A stretch of 64,000 bases of DNA from Paramecium pentaurelia (lineage: Eukaryota; Ciliophora; Oligohymenophorea; Peniculida; Parameciidae), in contig CAJJDO010000039.1 of the NCBI GenBank assembly GCA_905183005.1, positions 129,187 to 193,186 of the forward strand, read 5' to 3'. Positions within the stretch are counted from its first letter, which is position 1. The number at the start of each line of letters is the position of its first letter. The position numbers were made by a program, and so were the translations under genes. The notes beneath the pieces were generated by a model. It was not told where the DNA came from. It worked only from the letters and a program-made list of their open reading frames with translations, and did not search any database. Below are positions 26,070 through 38,000 of the stretch, one piece after another.

Positions 26070-26630
26070 TCAAATTTGAATAATCCTTAATTTATGTGAG
26101 AAGAAAATAATATTTTAAGCATTGTCTATTGTCTATTGAAAACTTAAGACAAATAGATTATAAGTTTTCATAGTTGTTTATTAGGTTTTAATAACAATAA
26201 TTTGTGTAAGAATTTTTATGGTTTTCCCTTAAAGTATTAATGCAAACTCTACTACTCTCAAATATGTAATCATATAAGATGAAAAATGATTAATTAGAGC
26301 ACATTTTCTTTAGAATTGATTACAAGATTTTACAAAATCCTAGAATTCTTTTCAAAAATTTCTTGTTAGCTTATTATTAAAATCTTTCTTATAATGCAAT
26401 TTTAAACTATAGATTTATAAAGCTGAGTTAACCTTATTGACTGTAGTATATAAGAATTTCATTGATCAAATATTATCTTGTATGTATTTTATAAATGCCT
26501 TTTAATTGCATCTTTTTAATTCATTTATCAATAAATAATTACAATATTTTTGTCTTTTTATTATAAATTTTTTGATTAAATTAATATCTTTTTTATTCAA
26601 ACAAACTAATTACTCTATACATATAGACAT
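26070..26630 (-). pseudogene. Broken ORF with two in-frame TGAs
   Basis: One frame from an ATG at 26630 (MSICIEQLVCLNKKDINLI) reads like a helical protein for 187 codons but is cut by two TGAs, after about codons 54 and 93. Segments such as RQKYCNYLLINELKRCNQKA and FQDFVKSCNQFQRKCALI have a protein-like residue balance. No GT..AG intron placement removes the first TGA. It may be a decayed gene or a chance reading of AT-rich DNA. Confidence 0.3.
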
Positions 26631-26840
26631 TTTATTCTTTATTTTTTTCGGACTTTCAATACCATATAAAGATTCCTACAATATTAGAATGTTTTAAGAA
26701 AATCTCGAAATAAACTAGATTGAGTACTTTTATAATAAATATATATACCTGTTAATGAAAATATTTAAACAAATATAAATGGAAAATTATATATATCAAA
26801 CTTAAAAGCTGAGAATGGTGGCTAATATTTCTTTTGAATG

Positions 26841-27050
26841 TCATAATTATTTGTGTTCAGTTGTAATTAAGAATATTCTAACTGTCATCATATGATAATA
26901 TGTATGTGATAATTCTTTTTTATATTCATTTTTTCTACTGTGGCGTTTATTTTTATATTTGTTGCTTTTGTTATATATTCTCCTCAATCGCTTGTTTTGA
27001 AAGTATGAGTAAAATAAGTCGTCTATAAATACTAGAAATGAATTGAGCAA
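26841..27050 (-). CDS. Possible small basic protein
   Basis: A 69-codon frame starting MLNSFLVFIDDLFYS followed by a Lys/Arg/Asn-rich stretch. It lies 57 bp downstream of a better supported small gene on the same strand. There is no family match, and the length is near the random expectation for one stop codon in AT-rich DNA. Confidence 0.2.
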
Positions 27051-27107
27051 TTTTTAGTTAAGATATTTATATATAGAGTAGAACAAAAAGAAATCATATC
27101 AAATTTA

Positions 27108-27434
27108 TCAACAATCCCATTCAGAAAAGGTTTTTAAACAAGACTTAAGTTATCCTTTCTATTTTGGTTCATATAGTGATGGATTGAAATTAAAGGTTTC
27201 TTTAGTCTATTGAATCTATTTCCTTAATCTATCTTTGAATTTTATAATGTCTTCATCTTGAAATCTTAAAAAAACAGTAATAGTTGGTGCAAATTTGACA
27301 TTTTTTATAATTTTTTCGTTTCTAAAGCAATCAGTGCTTTCTATTTCAACATAAGAATATGGTTTTTCTTCTTTAAAAGTTTCCACTTATTTAGGCATGC
27401 TAAAACTAGGCTTTGGTCCTCTATTGAAATTCAT
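27108..27434 (-). CDS. Small hypothetical protein, 108 aa
   Basis: An intronless frame starting MNFNRGPKPSFSMPK and ending FSEWDC before TGA. The composition is balanced, with acidic and basic residues and aromatic phrases (PTITVFLRFQDEDIIKF), unlike the surrounding AT-rich DNA. No family recognised. Confidence 0.6.
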
Positions 27435-27493
27435 AATTTTCGAATATATGAAATGAGAAATATTTAATATAAATAAATTAGTAATCACAATTA

Positions 27494-28604
27494 TCAACTA
27501 AATTAAGTTTATTTCTTGCATTTAATAGAGTTGTTAGGAAGTCCTTATTTGTATACATGTTTGAGATTTTTATAACGTTCTAAGGATTAATCAATAGAGA
27601 GACTAATAGATTTATCTCTTTTGTTATAAAAGCTATTATTTAAAAGACATGAAAAGGAATCAGATACATTATTGTAATCAGTTCCAAGTGATGTGATGGC
27701 TAAATAAATTATAAATTAAATATACTTTCGATTGTCTGATTTTATTTATTTTTGTTACTAATTCTGCCATAAAAGGAATTACTTTTTTCTGTAATATTTC
27801 CATATCTGCCATAATAAGAATCAGAATCACAGGGTTCAGTCATAATGGTTAACTTTTACTTTTAGTTATTAATAGATTTAGATTTCTAAGATTTGTCAAT
27901 TTAGTAGATTGTATGTAATTATTAAAGTTTTTCTTTGATATTTTGATCATAGAGTGCATAGAATGTTTTATCATATTTATTTTAGGTCTAATGATCTAAT
28001 TTTCTTTGTAATTCCTTATTTAATAATATTATAGTTTACTTAATATTTTTGTCTAGCTTCTAATAAATCTTGGCAAATGGAAGCATTTAATTTTTATTAT
28101 TGATATAAATCTTACTCAAGTTCTTTAACTTTATATTATAAGTCAGTCTTGTCCTTCAATGTTCAATAAAATAATGTTACATATTTAAATTTTTAAAGGT
28201 CAAGTTTCATTTAATTTAAGTCATGATAATTGGATTTATTTGGTTCAATATTTTGAGAATCCACTTGCATCTGATATTAAATCTTAATATATATATATAA
28301 ACTATACTAATTCTTAAATTAACAATGTAATTAAGTATTTGAAATTAGACAACAATAAATCTATATTAAAAACATCTCCGTTCTTGCAATTGGCCATTTT
28401 ATTGATTAAATACTAAAATATTGAAATAGGAAATACCAGATTTTGAGATCCTTTTATTTAAATTATTACCTCCTCATATAAATCAACAAATTTAGAAATA
28501 ATTTTCTATTCAGTCATTTTTGTTGAACTCTTTATTGATTTACTTTCGACTTCATAATCAAGTTCTAATATAAGTGATTTCTAATTTTTTTGTTTTTGGA
28601 ACAT
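27494..28604 (-). CDS. Coiled-coil protein, unknown
   Basis: 335 residues from five exons; introns of 25-27 nt close the frame exactly. The N-terminal domain includes EEVIIQIKGSQNLVFPIS and INKMANCKNGDVFNIDLL. A coiled coil follows (DKTDLQYKVKELEQDLYQQ, LLEARQKYQELQRKLD). The tail is Ser/Asn-rich with two similar phrases (SYYGRYGN and SFYGRISN). A Met at 28270 is internal, because the preceding 25-nt intron joins the upstream exon in frame. It could be a cytoskeletal or basal-body protein, but nothing specific supports that. Confidence 0.6.
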
Positions 28605-28650
28605 GATATAGTTGCTGTTAAATAATTAATTTAATTACTAAAGTTAGATA

Positions 28651-29743
28651 ATGCAATAAAAAGAGGTTGAGTAAAATTTGGAGGTTAAATTTATCTTAAA
28701 TAGTGATGATCGTGAAGGTCACAACATAACTCTACCAAATAATTATGAAGATTTCATAAATGAGATGTATGATAAATATCAATTAGCAAAGACAAATAAA
28801 TATGAGTACAATATTTCATTAAAGTAGGTTTATTAATAAGAATAAGGAGATTAATATAATCATAGATTCTTAGATATCTTATAAAAAAATGATAGAAAAT
28901 TTATAATAAAACTAAAATTCAGCAAATTTCCCATTGTTAAGAGTAATAAAAGAAAATTAATTTGATGTACTTTTTGTGACCGATTCGAGTGTTGAAAATT
29001 TGTAATTAGCATCTAATTATGAATAATTCTAAAAGAAGATGGAAAACTAATTTTAAATGCCAAAGACAACTAAATATATGTGAAATACTTTTAATTATAA
29101 TAGCTATGCTGCAGACGATGAAAAAATAATTATAGATTCTAGTTCATCATATGATAAAGTTCTATAAAATTTAAAGATAGAAGCAAAAGCAATAACAAGA
29201 ACTTTAAAAACAGATGATGAACATAAGTTTGACTATAATTCGTTATTTTTTATTGAAAATAGCAATATATCTTGTGTTTGTAAACTTTAAGGAAAGAATT
29301 CTAATTAATGTAGATTTTGTAATGGTACTGGTTTAATTAATAATTAATAATCAGAAGGGTATATAGAATTAAATAAAGCATTTGAAATATTAATAGAGAA
29401 GAATTTCCAAAAGATAAAAAAATATATTAAAGATAAGTATCAAGAAAATGTTGAAAACCTTTAAGATTGGGCAGAATTCAATTTAAAGTTATTTATTTTT
29501 GAGAATCAGAAAGAATTTTATTTTAAATGCACAAAATGTGAAATATTTTAGGTAAAAGTTAATATTGTACATGTTAAAAGTTAATAAAGACCTTAAGAGC
29601 CTGTTTGTGATAAATGTTTTAAATCTAACAATTTACATGGATATATTTAATATCCTAGTAAATTCCAACAAAAGAATTTAAACTAAGAAGAAGAAGATTT
29701 TTTACCTAATTAACCTCCAAATTTAATGTAATCAAGTCATTGA
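28651..29743 (+). CDS. Zinc-cluster protein (CxC..CxxCxGxG), one unresolved frame break
   Basis: About 340 residues starting MQQKEVEQNLEVKFI. The middle holds CVCKLQGKN followed by CRFCNGTGL, resembling half of a DnaJ zinc centre. A later pair, CTKCE and CDKCF, could complete a zinc site. No J domain is seen. An apparent in-frame TGA near 29079 is removed by a 24-nt intron that restores IYAADDE. Around 28950 the frame must move by one base (after KFPIVKSN, into FDVLFVTDSS) and I found no intron of acceptable length, so there may be a sequencing indel or a real frameshift. Confidence 0.5.
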
Positions 29744-31317
29744 TGATTTGAATGAGTTAATAATAATAAATATTATTAAAATAATTAAAAAAATTAAGAA
29801 GGCATTTTCATTTAGCATTCATCATTTACGATAATCCAGAGGCTATTAAGAAAGAGAGATAAACTAAAATTTAATTAAATGATAATAAAATTATTATATG
29901 ATTGGTATTTTTAATCGTAAAATAAACCAATTGTATAATTACAAAAGATTCTATTTATAATAATAAAAGGTTAATCATATTATAAATAGTTATAGAATTC
30001 TGTTTACCTAGAAAGGAATTAAAGAATAATTATTTTCAAAAAAAATTTCCAAAAATGAAAGCAACATTTATATTAATAATTCCTCTAATATTATGTTAAC
30101 AAATAATAATCAAGTATCTTAATTATTATCTTAAAAGAATGATCATGATTTATTTATTTGAGAGGTATTTGTAAAAATAGAATGTTCATTTTAGAAAGAG
30201 CAACTCATAATTATAAGATTGTAAATGATTCTTGAAGAGATTCTAATTATCGTTTTTACGTTCATTTAATGTTTATGATTAAATCAAAAAAGATAACTTC
30301 AAATAAAATTCAATCTATACCTTTTTTGTGAATTTCTTAAATTGATAAAATCTAAAAAAGTTTTGCATTAATGAAGAATTGTTAAATTAGTTTAAATTAT
30401 CAAAATTTTTCAAGAAAATTGCTTTAATTATTTTAATGATATTATTTTTCATCTATTAAAAGAGTATTGTTAATAAATTTTGATTACGGTTTGAAAAGTA
30501 GAATGTAATTTTTAGTTTGCATAATTGTTGCAGGAAGTGTGAATATATAAAATAGTCTAGTTAAAATTTAATAGAATACAGATGACTTTTATAATGCTTT
30601 TAGGTATGTAGTAAATAGAAAACCTCAAAGACTTCAACATTTATTATGGAGACTTTTTTGAAGAGATAATATTTTTTAATATTAAAAACTTTAATCACTT
30701 GTTGAATTATTAGAACTTTAAAATGATATAACTTTAATAATAGTAAGCAGATTTAATATAATTATTAAGTTAGATTTAAATTTCAAACTTTATATGAACT
30801 ATTTAAAAGAATTGTTAAAATATACAAGGTTATTTGGATATAAATTGAATTAAAAATGAAGATAAATGATAAAAGAAAATTTTCATAAAAAACACGATTA
30901 ATATTAAAAGTTAAATAAATTTTTGAATCAAAAGAATGTTTTATGTAAAATTTATTTATAATAAATATTCATTCTTTTATGAGGTAAACAATGTATGTCA
31001 TAATTTAAATATTATGTTTAAAATTTTTTTGTTACATTCCATAAAATAAAATAATTATTAATAAAATATCTATATAAATTGATTATTCTAAAAATGAAGG
31101 AATTCGGATAATAAAAAATTCTCTAAGTTTTCTATTTATTGTAATTATTTATATTCATATATATAACTTATCAAGTACTAATGCGAAATTGTACTTTGAA
31201 ATTTTCTTTTCTAAAACTTTTCTACTTTTATATTTTTGGAAGATATTCACCCAGCATAGTACATAAAGAAATTTTATGAATGCGACAAATTTTATTAATT
31301 TATAAACAGATAAGAAT
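29744..31317 (+). pseudogene. Gene-poor stretch with broken coding-like fragments
   Basis: No intact gene. Several plus-strand fragments look protein-like but sit in different frames or are cut by TGA. Examples are a frame from about 29751 containing LRRHFHLAFIIYDNPEA, one from about 29860 with LLYDWYFQSQNKPIVQLQK, and one from about 30500 with a signal-peptide-like MQFLVCIIVAG followed by DDFYNAFRYVV. This could be a decayed gene, several small genes with unresolved introns, or chance. Beyond about 30880 there is only AT-rich sequence. Confidence 0.3.
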
Positions 31318-32441
31318 ATGAGCTTCCTTCATGTTCACTAATAATCTTATCACTAATCAACTGATGAGTCCTAACATTCTAATAAATTGAACTTTCTTCA
31401 AATTCAAAACGTTGACATCAGAGAATATAAAAAAAAATGGATGCTACACTTCAACTCCATTCCTAATTTTAAAGCCTTAGAAGGGATGTATTATTAGCTT
31501 CAACAAGCTAAGACTATGGATCACAGAGAAAAAAATGAGGAAATTTTACTTCAGTGTATTCTAATAAGTGTTCAAGCCCCTCTAAGTTTAAAACTTGTAT
31601 ATTTTATAACTATAAACAGTCTGATGAATAATGGTAGTTAGTTAGTGAATTGATGCCAACCTTTAGGACTCCTTAAGAATTTTAGTAAATGAGCCTATAA
31701 TTTCTACCTTAATCAGCTTATAACAATCCATGGACTGAATAAGAAGATCAATAATTGCTTGAAATTATATTGTAATTTGTTTTTTCTATAATTTAGGTCA
31801 TTTTTAAAATAAAAGAAAGGCAATAAATGGAGTAAAATAGCTAAAGAACTAAATGATGTATGTTAGAATAAATTCATGAGAACACCTAAATAATGTAGAG
31901 AAAGATGGGGCAATAAGTTAGATCCATCTATTAATCGGTAATTGATATTTTTATATTTTTAGTGAAGAATGGAGTGATGCAGAAGATCTTTATTTCTTAT
32001 AATTACTCCTTTAACATGGGCGTAGATGGGCAGAGATTGCTATTCGACTTTCAGCTGTAACAGAAAGCAAGAAGAGAACAGAATTTGCTTTGAAACATCG
32101 TTACAAAAAAACGATTCTTTGTTCAAGTATTTAAAGTAAAATTGTTTAAAAATATGATTTTAGACTCTAAATAATATCTTGGACATAATTATTCCGTGTC
32201 TTCTGAATGGAATTCTAAGGAAGCCAATAAAATAATTGCCAAGATTTCTTAATTAGAAAAGGCAATCGAACCTTAGAGATCCAATTTATATAATTATTAA
32301 CCTTTAAAAAAATAGCTTAAACTTAATGACTCAAGTAGATTAGTCCTAATAAGAGGATCAAGTAAGGAGGAAATAGATTTATCTAAACTTTTTCATTAGA
32401 TGAATCTAATGTTTCTTCCTGCTTCGAAGGGTCAAGTTTGA
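31318..32441 (+). CDS. Myb-type (two SANT repeats) DNA-binding protein
   Basis: 337 residues with introns of 23, 25, 25 and 37 nt; the exons add up to an exact frame. Two Myb repeats are present. The first starts NPWTEQEDQQLLEIIL and runs through GNKWSKIAKEL to CRERWGNKLDPSI. The second starts EEWSDAEDLYFLQLLLQHG and runs through RRWAEIAIRL to ALKHRYKK. The spaced Trp residues and the CRERW motif are typical of Myb repeats that recognise DNA. The N-terminal 130 residues are helical and unrecognised. Probably a nuclear transcription or chromatin factor. Confidence 0.85.
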
Positions 32442-32639
32442 GTATTCATATAATATTAAAGCAAAATACAATTATCAATTATATTAATATATATATATAT
32501 ATTCTAATTAGATATATAAATTAAATATTTAATTAAAACATGAATTCAAATATCTATTTCCCACAATTTAGTAAATACTTTTATTTTTGATTTTTAGATT
32601 ATAAATAAAAATGATTTATTTTATTAAAATTATAAAAAT

Positions 32640-33516
32640 ATGACGAGCTAAATAAAAGATAGTGCATTCTATACTTTTTTTATAGACAATCCTGAAAATC
32701 ACTCTTTATAAATAAATGGTCAGATGAAAAACTCAGACACTAAATTTAGATATAGAAAATATTGTAAGAGTTAAACAGTTGATGTCCGCTTTCCATGGAA
32801 TACTACAAAGGTTCATTTTAGAGTTAGAGATCATAATGATTTGAAATTAGGTTTTGATTTAGGCTAATGGAAACTTGGTAAATTTGAAGCCACTTATTTT
32901 GCCAAAGTCTTTTCAGTTGATAAAAAACTTTAATATTAATTTGGATTGTAAAAAGAAGTAAATAAGTAATTATGGCATTCAGTTTGTAATCAATTTATTT
33001 ATGTTTAGGGGTATCTTTCAATTCAGGATTGTTTATTAATTACAACTTTAATATCACAAAATCATAATGGTATATTAGAGAGGGAATTAAATGGAATACC
33101 AGCAATCATCAATTTAATTTTGATGGATTATTTAATTACACTTAAAATTTGAATGAATTCTTTATTAAAGCTTCTAATAGTTTAGATACAAAATTAAATT
33201 GTAAAGACTAAGAAATTAAATTGGGTTATTTAAGAAGAAGAGGAAATGATAAAGCTTGTGGATTCTTAGTTGATAATAAATTGAATGTTGATTTGATTTG
33301 TCATGCAAAAGTGAAAAAATGTGATTGGAGATTTTTCATTAATAAATCATTGGAAGTAAGATAATATGTGAGATACAATTATAACGATTCGTAAAATCTT
33401 AAAATAAACTAAATAGATTGACTATCCATTCAGGAATATCAGTACCACTTAAGACAATAGGTAAAGTGTGCCCATTAACATACTTAACTGCATTATAAGT
33501 TGAGTTGAACATTTGA
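32640..33516 (+). CDS. VDAC/porin-like mitochondrial beta-barrel protein (tentative)
   Basis: 275 residues after two introns of 23 and 26 nt. There is almost no helix. The chain is made of alternating hydrophobic/polar strands separated by short loops, e.g. VHFRVRDHNDLKLGFDLGQW and WVSFNSGLFINYNFNI. It ends in a strand LTYLTALQVELNI like the last strand of eukaryotic porins. Length, composition and terminal strand fit an outer-membrane voltage-dependent anion channel. No signature is strong enough by eye to exclude a Tom40-like protein. Confidence 0.5.
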
Positions 33517-33854
33517 TATTATAAGATAGAAAAATAAAATCAAAACATAAATCCAAAAATATTAAATATCAAACATCATAAACATAATCTTCTTAATTAT
33601 CTACTACTTATTCTAATTTAATAATTAACCTTTTAAAATTTTAACTATCTTAATATAATTATCAAACTTTCTCTATCTTTAAAAATAAATAATCAATTTT
33701 AATTGTAAATATTTTATGTCTATATCTACTAATTAAGTATATAAGTATATAAATTGTAATTATTAATTAATAATTGATTTTTCATTTATTTTAATGATTT
33801 AATTTCATAATATGAGAATTGATTATATTATAGATATATTTATAATAATATAAA
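33517..33854. other. Convergent intergenic region, AT-rich
   Basis: About 340 bp between convergent genes. No feature supported. Confidence 0.6.
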
Positions 33855-34719
33855 TCACAAGTCTTTTTATATAACAGTCTCAAATTCATCATCATCATCA
33901 TCTATATCATCACATTAACCATAAGTGTTGCAATGTCTTCCATCTTATTCATAATCATCTTCTATTTATTATGGTAATTGATAAAATAATCCTGAATATA
34001 TTTTCCATTTTGCATCTGCATTTTTGGTTGTTTAAGCACTAATTTCAAGTTAACCTTCTATTGGACAATGATATCCACAATTTCTTTGATTAAAATTATC
34101 TTTTTTATTACTCCTCAAATATTTTGATGTTAATTTATGTTTCAAATAAAACCACATTGATGCTTAAAAATGATCTCCATTTTTATTATCTACACATTCT
34201 AGTATCCAATCATCACCTATTTAATATATAATAATTTTATTACTTGAATCTCCATTACCATTATCTCCATAAGCAGAAACCTCTTAATTACCAGAAAAAG
34301 GTGCTTAATGAGGATGAGAATGTAAATTTCTATTTGTTAACATATGCTCTAATCTAATACAATCTCCACATTTTATTTGATCATCTATAAATAATACACG
34401 TAATTTAATACCATATTTTTTTAATGGTTGATTGTAACACTCTTTGATAGTCCATAAACTGTTATAATCATGATCAGCCTACATTCCTGTGACTGATTGC
34501 TATCCTGATCCACTTCCATAAGACACCAAATGAGAGTGAAGAAAATATTCTGAAGTTTAATGTTCTATTCTCACTGTAGATCCATAGTAAATCTTCTTTT
34601 TATCTATCTGAATAAATTTAGATAATACTGATTTCTTCTTCTATTTCTTCTATTGTTACATGAAAATCTTATGCTAGTAAATTTTCAATGATGATTAGAA
34701 TGCAAAACCATTTTATCAT
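33855..34719 (-). CDS. SDF2-like MIR-domain secretory protein
   Basis: 281 residues with a 19-nt intron just after the signal peptide (MIKWFCILIIIENLLAQ). The mature part has MIR repeats as in stromal-cell-derived factor 2: YYGSTVRIEHQTSEYFLHSH, LVSYGSGSGQQSVTG and TNRNLHSHPHQAPFSG. These bind sugars or act in ER protein folding and O-mannosylation. The C-terminus is strongly acidic (a DDDDD run) and ends QKDL. That resembles an ER retrieval signal but is not the classical KDEL/HDEL. The 19-nt intron is among the shortest here. Confidence 0.85.
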
Positions 34720-34765
34720 TTTATACTGATTTATTTTAATGAATATATTTATGTATATAAAACAA

Positions 34766-36392
34766 TCATGCTTCAATTCCTGCCATTTCAAAATGTTCAT
34801 TTAACTTATTAATTGCACTAATATAAGCTGCCAATCTCAAATTGACTTTGTATTCTTTAGAAGTAGCCATAATATTATTGACTGCCTCTATCATTGATTA
34901 CTCTAAAGCTGTATGAACTAAATCAGTCTAGTCAATTAAATAATAAAAATACTTCAGATGGACCTTCCAACATCTTTTTTGCAAGTTTACTATCCTTAAC
35001 ATTAATATTGAGACCTGTACTCATCTTAATAACTTCAAGAATTCTATGTTTTGCTTATTCTTCCCATCTTCTTGTCATTCTTCCTGGATTGATATGCTTT
35101 AAATTTTTTAACCATTCTAAATAACTAACTGTAACACCACCAGCATTAAGCAAAATATCTGGTAAAAATATCACTCCTTTTGATATCAATTTTTCTTCTG
35201 CTGCCATTGTTGTTGGTCCATTGGCACCTTCAGCTATAATCTTACAATTAAATTTATCAGCATTGCCAGCATTAACTGTTTTCTCAAATGCTGCTGGAAT
35301 GAAAATGTCGCATTATTAATATATTGCCTATTCATCTTCCCAATACTTTGATGCATTAACAAATCCCTTAACTCCTCCTGTTTTAGTCTTATGAGCAGCC
35401 AACTCATATGGATTTATTCCATTTGGATTATAAATTGATCCATCATGTTCAGCTACTCCTATTATTCTGGCTCCATAATCGTACATGTATTTAGCACAGA
35501 ATGAACCAACCTATATTATTATATTTAGTATTATACATTTCCATATCCTTATATTATTACTGATTTTCCTTTCAAACTTGGTTCAATACCTACAGATTAG
35601 CAAAATTTCACATCATTCAAAATTTCTCTAGTAGCAAAGAATATCTAATTTAGATTTCAATAAATTACTCCCATTCCTGTTGATTCTTGTCTTCCTGATA
35701 TTCCTCCTTAATTGATTGCTTTACCAGTCACACATCCCAAAGCATTGATGTCTTAATGTCCTTTAAATTTAGTATATGCATCCTTCATCCAACTCATTTC
35801 TTATTCACCAGTCTGATATTACTAAAAATAATTACTCCAAGATCTGGTCCTGGTACATCAATAGCAGCACCAATGAAATTCTTTTTTGCTAATTCCAAAG
35901 TGTATCTCCTCATCAAAGTCTCAATTTCTCTCTTAGAAAATTTACGAGGGTTGATACCAATACCACCCTTAGCACCACCATATGGTAAATCCAAAATAGA
36001 GTTTTTTAAAGTCATTAAAAATGACAATGCTTCTACTTCTTCAATATTGATGTGTGGACTCAATCTTGTTCCTCCTTTTGTAGGCAATCTATAAGTCTTA
36101 TGTTATGCTCTGTATGCAGGTACCTAATAATTGATTTCAATAAATTACACAAATATATGTTCCATCATCTCTTACTAATGGCAAATTGAATTTTATCACT
36201 ATATCTGTACTCTTATAGAAGCTAAAATCATTAAAAATATGCTTACTCCAATTTATCTTGAGTTATATTTGTATGTCCAGATGCTTTATTGAAATAAGCC
36301 ATCACTTAATCTAAGAAAGTGCCTTCATTTACTGCTGATGTTGAAAAGCAACTTCTATTGATGATCGATCTAGAAATCTTTTAAATATGCAT
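34766..36392 (-). CDS. Glutamate dehydrogenase, mitochondrial
   Basis: A GDH of about 495 residues interrupted by several 23-26-nt introns. It interconverts glutamate and 2-oxoglutarate plus ammonia in the mitochondrial matrix. Markers are the glutamate-binding region LPYGGAKGGIGINPRKFS, the catalytic segment AAIDVPGPDLG, TGKAINQGGISGR, the nucleotide-binding loop IIQGYGNVGSFCA, IIAEGANGPTT and ILLNAGGVTVSYLEW. The N-terminus (MHIQKISRSIINRSCFSTS) is a plausible presequence. An intron at about 36124-36148 separates the N-terminal exons from VPAYRAQHKTYRLP, so the Met of MPTKGGT-like fragments is not a start. Confidence 0.93.
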
Positions 36393-38000
36393 ACAGGAAT
36401 TAAATTAATGATGAAAAATATGATATTCATCATCACATATATACGTATTATAAAATATTAAACGTCATTAAAATGCATTTATATATAAATAATTGATGAC
36501 ACAATATTTAATTTTTCAAACAATAAATTGAACTATTGCTTTTCTACTTATTCACTTTATGTCTCTTAACTTTTTAAGATATATTTTATGTTTTACTCTA
36601 TCCTAAATTAACATTTAAGAAAATAAAATTGCAGTAAATCTAATAATTAATTTAAATCAATCATTATCAAACTTATCTCATCATCTTCTAGTATTATGAA
36701 TTATTCACTCTTATAATTTAATGATATTATTATATTATATATACTTTTCTAATACTTATAAGTAAGAATATATATCATGAATCAAGAGAGATTATCAATG
36801 TTTAAATCTATAATATTTTCAAATTAAAGAGGAGTATTAATTATAAAAAAAAATCTTTATTATATTGTTAATTAATATATGAGATTATAAGGCATAGTAG
36901 TTGTTCAAATAAGTTCATGTCTGGTTTCATATAGGTTCCTAATATTGTTAATCATGTTAAAAATTAAATTATATGTATGTGCTTTTGAATAAAATATGAG
37001 ATATTAGTATCATCATAAGCATAGTGTTAGACTCTATTTAGAAAAGCAAGATCTTGTGTAAAATTTATTAAATAAAATATATTTATGAAATTCCTTAGAT
37101 CTGATAGTGTTATTTACACTTCTTAATAACGGATTTATTGGAATGTGCTAAATAAAATTAAATATAAAAAATGAAAAACTATTTATTTTCTAAATCAAAA
37201 CTTCTAGTTAGTTGAATTAATAATCTTGATTTAAAAATAGTTCTAAATAATAATATTATCTTTAAAAAATTTAAATAGAATAATAATTAAAAACATAGAA
37301 AAATTCTTTAGATCTTGATTAATCTCTTTTTAAAACATTAATTAAAAATGATAGTTTTAAAAGATAGGTAATGATTTAATTAGGCAATACATAAATTGAT
37401 ATGATAAGTTTCTCTAAATATTTAGAAAAGATTATTCATATATTAATTAAGTTATAATGTAACATTATGTTAATTTAATGTAAATTTTATTTGAAGAAAT
37501 TGCATTTGAATTGAATTATTATATAAATATAAGATAAATAAATTAGCAACTATCATTTAATTCTTTGATAAAAATTAAAGATATTAACATTTAAATGTAT
37601 TATATAAGAATAATTATCTGTATAAGTAATTTTTATATAAAATAGCCAAATAAATAATATTATTTGACTATAATTATTATTGATAATTTTATAAATGGTC
37701 TAATAGATAATTAATATGATAGATATTGACAATAATATCATACATTAAGAGTTAATTGTAAATATTTAAAGTATTTTCTGTGTTCTATTTAAAAATTATA
37801 GAAAATAGTGATTATGGTTTAGAAGAACTACTTCTTAATAAGAATAGATTTGGATATTTATATATGCTTAGTGCTTTTCTTGATATGTTTAATGTTAGTT
37901 TTCTTATTAATTAGAGAATAATATTATATTTATTTAATACCTATTATTTGATTATGTTATTGATATAAAGTTAACAAAATTTATTTTAAAATAAAATATC
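36393..38000. other. Long intergenic region, about 1.6 kb
   Basis: The longest gene-free stretch in the window, between divergent GDH (minus) and the M16-family gene (plus). Very AT-rich, with many homopolymer and TAT-type runs. No supported ORF, tRNA or repeat. It is unusual next to intergenic gaps of 15-45 bp elsewhere. Confidence 0.6.

Noticed and set aside
28866..29090. Readthrough or selenocysteine TGA in the zinc-cluster gene
   Set aside because: The later TGA falls in a good 24-nt GT..AG intron. The earlier break is a one-base shift, not a recoded stop.
33730..33860. Possible telomere or satellite
   Set aside because: Only simple A/T runs; no CCCCAA or CCCAAA-type repeats, as Paramecium telomeres would have.
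34894..35124. Plus-strand ORF of 76 codons
   Set aside because: Antisense of glutamate dehydrogenase.
35756..36094. 112-codon plus-strand ORF
   Set aside because: Exact antisense of the glutamate dehydrogenase exon.
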